Source: Chlorobiales bacterium
Lineage (GTDB): Bacteria > Bacteroidota > Chlorobiia > Chlorobiales > Chlorobiaceae
Direction: 5' to 3'
Length of the DNA stretch: 5,257 nucleotides
NCBI GenBank assembly: GCA_022360415.1
Contig: JAKSDB010000340.1
Location: 1 to 5,257 of the forward strand
The number at the start of each line of letters is the position of its first letter. Positions within the stretch are counted from its first letter, which is position 1. The translations under genes were made by a program, and so were the position numbers. The notes under the pieces were generated by a model. The model saw nothing but the letters and a program-made list of their open reading frames with translations, searched no databases and was not told the origin of the DNA. Shown piece by piece: positions 1-5,257 of this stretch.

Positions 1-11
1 AAGCTTGTCGT

Positions 12-18
12 AAGGAAG
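12..18 (+). promoter_or_regulatory. Shine-Dalgarno-like site for the 25-933 gene
   Basis: AAGGAAG ends six bases before ATG 25, a workable distance for a ribosome binding site. It is the main support for starting the gene at 25 rather than reading it as truncated at the window edge. The match to the anti-SD core is partial. bciA and the ydcF-like gene in the same window show no such site. Confidence 0.4.
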
Positions 19-24
19 TCGCTT

Positions 25-933
25 ATGGCTTATCAAGCCGTTCCCGTAGAGCGGGTTACGCAGAAAAGAGCCAGAAACATCCTGCAGAATTTCCAGGAAA
101 AATCTTCAGCTGCGATGCAGTTTGAAAGGGTTCGGAATCTGAAAGGCCGTTTTTTGTTCACGTCCTCCCAGGATCCCTCGGCGGTATTTGATATAAACCG
201 GCAAACCGGCAGTTTTCTTTTGAATTTCGGTCTTAAAAAATATTCAAATGAAGGGTCGACCAGGAACCTTCCCTCTTCAGGAAATGCACCGGAGCTTGCC
301 AGAAAATATCTGGAAGAGACAGGAATTCTGCCGAAAAACGAAAAAGAGATTGTTCTTGCTCATGTTGGAGGTCTGAACATGGCGGTTGCAAAAGACGGAA
401 AACGCAAGGGCAATTATAAAAAGCTGGTTACCGTTCAGTTTTCACGTGTACTGAATGGAATGCCTGTCCAGGGGCCTGGGTCGAGACTGCTTGTTCATCT
501 CGGCGAGCAGGGCAGTTTGGCTGGTATGATAAAAAACTGGTCGGATGTCAAGGCAGTCCCTGTGACAAAAGCCGAAAAGAAAAACGATCAGGTTATCCAG
601 AGAGAAATTCAGGACAGGTTACGCCGGATGGCCGGTCAGGCCCTGGATATCAAAATAGAGAAATCCTCCATGGTTCTTTATGATGACGGCCTGGGAAGAA
701 TAGAGCCTGCTATGTATGTCCTTGCAATGGCACGGTATGAGGGACCCGGCAGGGAAGGGGTCGTTGAAATACCTGTTGACTTTTATGTTCCCCTTCTGAA
801 GCAGCCGAAAGCACTGTTCCCCTACATGAAGAGCCGCGAGGCGAAAGGGCCCGGCGGCGACAAGAAACAGAAAACACTCAAAATGGTTCCATCCGCACGA
901 TCTGCCGGTCAGGATCAGACGGATATGAAATAA
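25..933 (+). CDS. Hypothetical protein with FTP/PepSY-like segment, 302 aa
   Basis: I do not recognise a named gene. The N-terminal part (residues 1-105) is mixed polar and hydrophobic, with a stretch FDINRQTGSFLLNFG (55-69) followed by a helix-like segment ending in YLEETGILP (95-103). Residues 134-172 read as a beta-rich unit with RVLNGMPVQGPGSRLLVHLG (141-160) and then EQGSLAGMIKNW. That pattern (NGxPVxGxGSRLxVxLGxxG) resembles the FTP/PepSY propeptide-type domains found in secreted proteins; this is a motif-level resemblance only. A further hydrophobic beta-type stretch lies at 227-258. The tail (268-302) is basic and low in complexity. No signal peptide or membrane helix is seen from this start. 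ATG 25 is preceded by a Shine-Dalgarno-like AAGGAAG (12-18), but the frame has no stop back to base 1, so the protein could be longer and a secretion signal may lie upstream. The gene ends 37 bases before a strong terminator. Confidence 0.8.
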   Translation: MAYQAVPVERVTQKRARNILQNFQEKSSAAMQFERVRNLKGRFLFTSSQDPSAVFDINRQTGSFLLNFGLKKYSNEGSTRNLPSSGNAPELARKYLEETGILPKNEKEIVLAHVGGLNMAVAKDGKRKGNYKKLVTVQFSRVLNGMPVQGPGSRLLVHLGEQGSLAGMIKNWSDVKAVPVTKAEKKNDQVIQREIQDRLRRMAGQALDIKIEKSSMVLYDDGLGRIEPAMYVLAMARYEGPGREGVVEIPVDFYVPLLKQPKALFPYMKSREAKGPGGDKKQKTLKMVPSARSAGQDQTDMK

Positions 934-969
934 ACATTTTCCTGAGCATGTAAACACTGTGAGATCATT

Positions 970-1017
970 CATGCCCTGTTTTTTTGCAAGACAAGGAAGC
1001 AGGGCATGTGATTTTTT
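970..1017 (+). terminator. Intrinsic (rho-independent) terminator
   Basis: A long hairpin spans 970-1008. CATGCCCTG (970-978) pairs perfectly with CAGGGCATG (1000-1008), and the helix continues inward through a T-rich strand against AAGGAAG to 17 pairs, three of them G-U, leaving a 5-base loop (987-991). Three bases later comes a run of six T (1012-1017). It sits 37 bases after the stop of the upstream gene and before the bciA promoter, so it should close the upstream unit and isolate bciA. Confidence 0.75.
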
Positions 1018-1043
1018 GCTATATTCGTCCACTGCGATCTGTT

Positions 1044-1070
1044 TTTACACGTCCTGCCGATGTTTATAAT
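1044..1070 (+). promoter_or_regulatory. Putative sigma70-type promoter of bciA
   Basis: A perfect -10 hexamer TATAAT lies at 1065-1070 and a near-consensus -35 TTTACA at 1044-1049. The spacer is 15 bases, shorter than the usual 17; a poorer TTTTTA at 1042-1047 would give 17. Transcription would start near 1076-1078, only about 7-9 bases before the ATG at 1085. The site lies directly after the terminator at 970-1017, where a new promoter is expected. Position and hexamers are seen; activity is inferred. Confidence 0.45.
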
Positions 1071-1084
1071 TCGTAATTTCTGCT

Positions 1085-2122
1085 ATGGCTTCTCTGTCGG
1101 ATAAACCTACTGGCTCTCCAGTCGAAAAAAGCGGGAAGCGTGTCTTCGTGGTTGGTGCGACCGGTTATATCGGGAAATTCGTTGTCAGGGAGCTGGTTGC
1201 GAGAGGGTATGACGTTGTGAGTTTTGCCCGCGAACGGTCGGGTGTAGGTGCATCGACGACAGCCGAACAGACGCAAAAAGATCTCAAAGGGTCCGAAGTG
1301 CGTTTCGGAGACATCAGTAATCCTGATTCACTCATGAGGGACGGTATCCGGGGTGAACACTTCGATGTTGTGGCTTCGTGTCTGACTTCGCGTACCGGCG
1401 GGATCAAAGATGCCTGGAACATAGATTACCGGGCGACAAGAAATGCACTGGACGCCGGAGTGGAAGCAGGGGCGACACAGTTTCTCTTGCTTTCGGCAAT
1501 CTGTGTCCAGAAGCCGCTTCTCGAGTTCCAGAAGGCGAAGCTCAAGTTCGAGAAGGAGCTGATGGAGTCCGGCCTGACCTATTCGATCGTCCGTCCGACA
1601 GCTTTTTTCAAATCCATTGCCGGTCAAGTGGAGTCGGTAAAAAACGGCAAACCCTTTGTCATGTTCGGTAACGGAGAGCTCACCTCCTGCAAGCCTATCA
1701 GCGAAGCCGATCTGGCCCGGTTCATGGCCGATTGTCTGGAGGATCCGGCAAAACAAAACAAGATTCTGCCTGTCGGCGGGCCGGGGAAAGCGGTTTCAGT
1801 CAGAGAGCAGGGTGAAATGCTGTTCGAGTTTTTAGGAAAAGAACCCAAGTTTAAAAAAGTACCCATCCGGATATTCGATCTGATTATCCCTGTGCTGAGT
1901 GTGCTTGCAAAGATCTTTCCGAAACTCGAGGACAAGGTGGAGTTTGCACGCATAGGCAAATACTACTGTTCCGAATCGATGCTGGTTCTGAACCCGGAAA
2001 CGGGAAAATACGATGAGGATGCAACACCGTCATTCGGGAAAGACACGCTTCGTGACTTTTACAAGCGAGCGCTCAAAGAAGGGCTTGCAGGACAGGAGTT
2101 AGGTGACCACGCCATGTTTTGA
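1085..2122 (+). CDS. bciA: Divinyl (proto)chlorophyllide 8-vinyl reductase BciA, 345 aa
   Basis: This cytoplasmic enzyme reduces the C8 vinyl group of divinyl (proto)chlorophyllide to ethyl with NADPH, a step in (bacterio)chlorophyll synthesis. The protein is an atypical/extended SDR (NmrA-like) with a Rossmann start RVFVVGATGYIG (19-30) carrying GxxGxxG (G24, G27, G30). A central block SAICVQKPLLEFQKAKLKFE (137-156) is, from memory, a hallmark shared with plant DVR and Chlorobi BciA. The substrate-side C-terminal half includes SIVRPTAFFKS (167-177) and the family-typical end ATPSFGKDTLRDFYKRAL with GQELGDHAMF (336-345). Length fits the bacterial family. The SDR YxxxK motif reads F148-x3-K152, so the usual catalytic Tyr is absent. 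ATG 1085 is chosen because an in-frame stop (TAA 1067) lies just upstream and the next possible starts would cut into the Rossmann fold. No Shine-Dalgarno is visible. It looks monocistronic: terminator before it, convergent gene after it. Confidence 0.95.
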   Translation: MASLSDKPTGSPVEKSGKRVFVVGATGYIGKFVVRELVARGYDVVSFARERSGVGASTTAEQTQKDLKGSEVRFGDISNPDSLMRDGIRGEHFDVVASCLTSRTGGIKDAWNIDYRATRNALDAGVEAGATQFLLLSAICVQKPLLEFQKAKLKFEKELMESGLTYSIVRPTAFFKSIAGQVESVKNGKPFVMFGNGELTSCKPISEADLARFMADCLEDPAKQNKILPVGGPGKAVSVREQGEMLFEFLGKEPKFKKVPIRIFDLIIPVLSVLAKIFPKLEDKVEFARIGKYYCSESMLVLNPETGKYDEDATPSFGKDTLRDFYKRALKEGLAGQELGDHAMF

Positions 2123-2125
2123 GGA

Positions 2126-2266
2126 GACACCTCTATAAATTTATTCCGCTGCCTGTTTACTTCGTTGGGCGGTGCTCGAAATCCTCATGTACTCTATTGC
2201 ACACTCCGGCTCCTTCGCTCCGTCTGCCTCGTATACAGGCCGCTCATAACAATTTATAAAGATGTC
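2126..2266. repeat. 141-bp intergenic element with terminal inverted repeats
   Basis: The left arm 2126-2141 (GACACCTCTATAAATT) and right arm 2251-2266 (AATTTATAAAGATGTC) are inverted copies matching at 14 of 16 positions. Inside them a second inverted pair, 2151-2160 (GCCTGTTTAC) and 2231-2240 (GTATACAGGC), matches at 9 of 10, separated from the outer arms by 9 and 10 bases. The central 70 bases (2161-2230) contain weaker self-complementary pieces. The element starts 3 bases after the bciA stop and ends 12 bases before the 3' end of the ydcF-like gene, filling the convergent gap. No ORF is evident in it. There is no T-run beyond either arm, so it is not a classical terminator. It could be a small non-autonomous mobile element (MITE-like), a REP-type repeat, or a structured mRNA end. 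Genome copy number cannot be seen from here. Confidence 0.5.
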
Positions 2267-2278
2267 GGGAGGTGAGGG

Positions 2279-2869
2279 TCAGAAATACACGACGGCGTAA
2301 TACAGATTCTTCTGGACCTCGCTGACCACAAATCTGTAGCTTGTTTTATTGCTCCACCAAAGCAGAGGGTTCCACCATTGCGGTTTTGTGGAAACAAGAA
2401 CGAATTTTTTCGGTGATCCCTCCATAGCCCTGCTCCAGGTGTGGTAAAGACGAAACATGTGAGGGGGGTCACTTACGACTATCGCGCTTTTCCAGCCTTT
2501 TTTGCTCATCATTTTGACCGAGTTCCGGGCCTCGTCCCATGTTGTTTCCGACCAGACATCGACAAGGATGGCCTCTTCGGGAATACCCAGCTCCATAAGG
2601 CGTTTTTCGCGCCAGTCAGGATAAGACGGTCGATAGTACTTTCTGTCAATTCCGGTTACAAGAATATTCGGAGCATATCCTGCTTTGTACAGTTCACCGC
2701 CTTGTTCTACACGAAGCCCGTCGTCACCACCAAGCACAATAATGACATTGGCTTTTTCCGGTTTGCCTTCATAGTGCGAAACCAGACTGCCCAAACTGAA
2801 AAATGCTGTTAACCCTATGATGCTTGCTGCGAAAAGCAGTATCAGGGATTTTTTAAAAAAAGCGCTCAT
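2279..2869 (-). CDS. YdcF/SanA-family (DUF218) membrane-anchored protein, 196 aa
   Basis: The N-terminus has a short basic start (K6, K7) followed by one hydrophobic helix at about residues 8-30. This predicts a signal anchor with the rest of the protein outside the cytoplasmic membrane. The DUF218 core follows in the usual order: ANVIIVLGGDDGLRVEQGGE (40-59) with the VLGG loop and R53, LYKAGYAPNILVTG (60-73), SETTWDEARNS (107-117) with its conserved Thr and Glu, VVSDPPHMFRL (131-141) with the His-Met-x-Arg signature, and a C-terminal WW...EVQKNLYY segment (165-191). Family members such as SanA and ElyC are linked to envelope integrity or peptidoglycan/lipid-carrier steps, but the reaction is unknown for most and I do not assign one here. 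The gene is convergent with bciA and 147 bases from the stop of the oxoprolinase gene. The 5' region is AT-rich (2918-2940) with no clear Shine-Dalgarno before ATG 2869. The fold is much surer than any function. Confidence 0.87.
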   Translation of the reverse strand: MSAFFKKSLILLFAASIIGLTAFFSLGSLVSHYEGKPEKANVIIVLGGDDGLRVEQGGELYKAGYAPNILVTGIDRKYYRPSYPDWREKRLMELGIPEEAILVDVWSETTWDEARNSVKMMSKKGWKSAIVVSDPPHMFRLYHTWSRAMEGSPKKFVLVSTKPQWWNPLLWWSNKTSYRFVVSEVQKNLYYAVVYF

Positions 2870-3016
2870 AAAAACAGGGGAGAGTTAGCCTGTAACCCAT
2901 AAGAGAGATATCCTTATCTTATAAAAAAATAATGATAAATCGAATTGACCTTCACTACATGAGCAATCCGTACCGCTGATCAGCCCTGAACAGCAGGAAA
3001 CTGTTATGATCCGGAA

Positions 3017-5257
3017 CTAATCGCCATATCCTCCGCCACCAGGAGTTTTGATCACAATTGTTTCTCCCGGTTTTACAATACGATCCACCCTTTGCTCAAG
3101 CTGAATTACGGTACCGTCAGGGCGTATAAGCAGGTTCTTTCCCTTTTCGCCGTTGCTTCCGCCGTGAAGCCCGAAAGGAGCGGTTACCCGCCGTTCGGAG
3201 ATCACGCTGACGCGCATGGGCTCACTGAACCGGAACGCTCTTTCAACGCCGCAGCCCCCGTTCCATTTGCCGATCCCTCCTGACAGATTCCTTATGGAGA
3301 AAGAGGTTATTCGTACTGAGGGGAATCGTTGTTCGAGTATCTCCGGATCGGTGAGACGGGTGTTTGTCATATGCACCTGAAGGGCGGATGCACCGCAATA
3401 TCCCTCTGCAGCCCCGACACCGCCGGGAATGGTTTCATAATATTGCGCTCCGGTATTATCAGGTTTTCCAAAAAGCAGATTGTTCATGGTGCCTTGTGAT
3501 GCCGCTGCTTTTTCCAGAGCGCCCAGCAGCACGTCAACAATCCTCTGAGACGTTTCAACGTTGCCGACGGCTACTGCCGCTTCTGCAGAAGGCTGGAGAA
3601 GCGAGCCTTCCGGTATGACGATCGTTACCGGTTCGAGACAGCCTGCGTTGAGCGGAATATCTTCCTCTATGAGACAGCGCAGGGTATAGAGAACTGCGGC
3701 AGAGGTAACTGCTTCTGGGGCGTTGATATTCCCGGGGTCCTGGGGTCCCGTTCCTGTAAAATCGACTGTTACTTGCGGTTCTTTGCCCTCACCGGCATCA
3801 ATACGTATGGATACGGCGATTACAGCGCCATTGTCCATGCAATCCGAAAACTCCGACTCGAACCTGCCGGTCGGGCCTGCAAGCTTCGCAAGAGCGCGAT
3901 GCATGGCATGTTTTGCGTTTGTTCTTATGAATGACATATACCGGCGCACCATAGAGGTCCCATAGCTGTCGTTCATTCTAAGCAATTCCGTCAGGCCCTT
4001 GTTGTTGGCAGCAACCTGTGCCTTGAGGTCGGAGAGCCTTTCAGGGAGGTTTCTTGCCGGATTTTTACCGGATGAAAGAAGTTTCACTACTTCTTTTTCC
4101 CGGAAAGATCCTTCCCGGACAAGCAGAAAGTTTCCGATAACGATCCCTTCCTCTTGTATGTTTTTGCTCGACGGGGGCATGGAGCCGGGGGCGATGCCGC
4201 CGATATCCGCGTGGTGTCCACGATTTGCCAGGTAATAGGAAGGAGTTGCATCTTCACAGAATACAGGCGTGACTATCGTGATATCCGGCAGGTGAGAGCC
4301 ACCCTGGTGGGGATTGTTTGCGAGATACATGTCTCCCTCGCGCATGGTGCCCCGGTTTTCTTCTATGATATGCTGAACAGTTGCTTCCATGGCTCCGAGA
4401 TGCACCGGGATGTGTGGAGCGTGAGCGATGAGCCTTCCATCGTCGTCGAACAGCGCGCACGAGAAATCATGACGCTCTTTCATGTTAACCGAGTGAGCGG
4501 TATTGGCAAGCGTATGGCCCATCTGCTCGGCAATGTTCATGAAAAGATGATTGAAGACCTCGAGCATTACCGGGTCGGGTTTCACGCCTGCGGTTGTTTC
4601 ATTTTTCTGAATTACCGAAAAATCCTCTTTGTCCCTGAGTATGATGTTGCTCATTGGGTCGACAACGGCCTCGAAACCTTCCTGAACAAGAAGGGTGAGC
4701 TGATTATCCACAATCATTGCAGGTCCTTTCAGTTTCTGGCCCGGTTTCAATGATTCCCGGTCGAATACGGGAAGCTGTCTGCATGATCCTGTAAGCCAAA
4801 CCGGGCGAGAATAAAGTGCCCGAGGCCTTTCAACCACTCCTGGCAGCAGTGGAGAAGGGCTGATTTCCGGGACGGGAGAGGCTGTGGAAACCTCGATACG
4901 CATATTTACGACTTCGATCTCGTCTGTATCGCTCCTGAAACCGAACCTGCCGAGATACTCATTCCTGAATTCCGCAAGTATGTCACGGATATTGTTGAAC
5001 GAAACCCTGCCTTTGCTTTCTCCAGCCTGAATGGAAACCCAGGTATCAGTTCCTTTCGGGCGCAGGTCGAGATAAAGCCTGGTAGTCATCTCCGCCATAT
5101 TTTCTTCGCTACGGAGCTTTTCCGTCAGTTTGTCGGATTCAGTGCCCGCTTTTTTTTCCAGCAGGGTTAACAGTTCAACAGAAAGGGTTTGCATAACGGC
5201 ATGTGCCGTTCGCTCAAGGCGGTTTGACACTGCGATTCCATATGCCGAAAGGACGCT
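3017..5257 (-). CDS. 5-oxoprolinase/hydantoinase, fused HyuA-HyuB type (5' end outside window)
   Basis: This is the C-terminal 746 residues of a large cytoplasmic enzyme, numbered here from the codon at the window edge. Family members split cyclic amides with ATP; the fused form usually hydrolyses 5-oxo-L-proline to L-glutamate. Residues 1-9 (SVLSAYGIA) and about 10-210 are the end of the HyuA-like ATPase half, including RFGFRSDTDEIEVVNMRIEV (104-123). The HyuB half starts near 226 and carries ERHDFSCALFDDDGRL (261-276), HIPVHLGAM (282-290), NNPHQGGSHLPD (314-325), NRGHHADIGG (345-354), PGSMPP (357-362) and the typical end TPGGGGYGD. The frame has no stop up to base 5257 and codes for conserved HyuA sequence beyond GTG 5230, so that GTG is internal. 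Fused enzymes are about 1,250-1,300 aa, so roughly 500 residues should lie to the right. Hydantoinase or another HyuA/B substrate cannot be excluded, since the substrate is not readable from motifs. Confidence 0.93.
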   Translation of the reverse strand, partial: SVLSAYGIAVSNRLERTAHAVMQTLSVELLTLLEKKAGTESDKLTEKLRSEENMAEMTTRLYLDLRPKGTDTWVSIQAGESKGRVSFNNIRDILAEFRNEYLGRFGFRSDTDEIEVVNMRIEVSTASPVPEISPSPLLPGVVERPRALYSRPVWLTGSCRQLPVFDRESLKPGQKLKGPAMIVDNQLTLLVQEGFEAVVDPMSNIILRDKEDFSVIQKNETTAGVKPDPVMLEVFNHLFMNIAEQMGHTLANTAHSVNMKERHDFSCALFDDDGRLIAHAPHIPVHLGAMEATVQHIIEENRGTMREGDMYLANNPHQGGSHLPDITIVTPVFCEDATPSYYLANRGHHADIGGIAPGSMPPSSKNIQEEGIVIGNFLLVREGSFREKEVVKLLSSGKNPARNLPERLSDLKAQVAANNKGLTELLRMNDSYGTSMVRRYMSFIRTNAKHAMHRALAKLAGPTGRFESEFSDCMDNGAVIAVSIRIDAGEGKEPQVTVDFTGTGPQDPGNINAPEAVTSAAVLYTLRCLIEEDIPLNAGCLEPVTIVIPEGSLLQPSAEAAVAVGNVETSQRIVDVLLGALEKAAASQGTMNNLLFGKPDNTGAQYYETIPGGVGAAEGYCGASALQVHMTNTRLTDPEILEQRFPSVRITSFSIRNLSGGIGKWNGGCGVERAFRFSEPMRVSVISERRVTAPFGLHGGSNGEKGKNLLIRPDGTVIQLEQRVDRIVKPGETIVIKTPGGGGYGD

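Noticed and set aside
1..6. HindIII site (AAGCTT) exactly at the window start, suggesting a clone end
   Set aside because: Another AAGCTT lies inside the window near 3879-3884, so this is not a simple complete HindIII fragment; the coincidence carries no biological meaning.
619..1032. 137-codon minus-strand open frame across the end of the first gene and the terminator
   Set aside because: It runs through the terminator hairpin and antisense to the 25-933 gene, and its product looks unstructured; a shadow frame.
2441..2812. 123-codon plus-strand open frame opposite the ydcF-like gene
   Set aside because: The minus strand here carries the full DUF218 motif series, and the plus-strand product has no family features or ribosome binding site.
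2911..2940. AT-rich stretch with partial dyad (TTATC/GATAA) between the ydcF-like and oxoprolinase genes
   Set aside because: The pairing is only about five base pairs around an A-run, with no GC core. It may contain a weak minus-strand -10 (TATAAG), but no convincing -35 is present, so neither terminator nor promoter is called.
2974..2998. Palindrome GCTGATCAGC and nearby CAGCAG after the oxoprolinase stop, as a possible terminator
   Set aside because: The palindrome leaves no loop, the longer pairing is interrupted, and no T-run follows on the minus strand.
4704..4712. Perfect DnaA-box sequence TTATCCACA
   Set aside because: It is a lone copy inside the oxoprolinase coding region with no neighbouring boxes or AT-rich unwinding stretch, so it is best explained as coding sequence.
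4154..4753. 199-codon plus-strand open frame opposite the oxoprolinase gene
   Set aside because: It lies wholly antisense to clearly conserved HyuB coding sequence and its translation shows no recognisable motif; a by-product of codon usage on the other strand.

Overview
The window (about 50% GC by eye) reads like a piece of chromosome from a green sulfur bacterium (Chlorobium/Prosthecochloris-type, phylum Chlorobiota). The main reason is a clear bciA-type 8-vinyl reductase of bacteriochlorophyll synthesis, whose closest relatives known to me are the Chlorobi enzyme (CT1063 of Chlorobaculum tepidum) and plant DVR. The assignment to phylum is an inference. No phage, transposase, CRISPR, tRNA or rRNA is visible.

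Layout, left to right: (1) 25-933 (+), a 302-residue protein of unknown function with a middle segment resembling the FTP/PepSY-type propeptide fold. Its frame is open to the left edge, so the true start could lie outside. (2) 970-1017, a strong intrinsic terminator, closely followed by a sigma70-like promoter around 1044-1070. (3) 1085-2122 (+), bciA, apparently its own transcription unit with a very short leader. (4) 2126-2266, a roughly 141-bp element with 16-bp terminal inverted repeats that fills almost the whole gap between two convergent genes. (5) 2279-2869 (-), a membrane-anchored DUF218/YdcF-SanA-type protein. (6) 2870-3016, a 147-bp AT-rich gap with no gene. (7) 3017-5257 (-), the 3' part of a large fused HyuA-HyuB type 5-oxoprolinase/hydantoinase gene running off the right edge. 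The GTG at 5230 is an internal codon, not the start.

The genes do not form one obvious pathway: pigment synthesis, envelope-associated YdcF-like function and 5-oxoproline/glutamate recycling sit side by side as separate units. This is mostly ordinary core chromosome. The most unusual part is the inverted-repeat element between bciA and the ydcF-like gene, whose two arm mismatches both become G-U pairs if the minus strand is transcribed.
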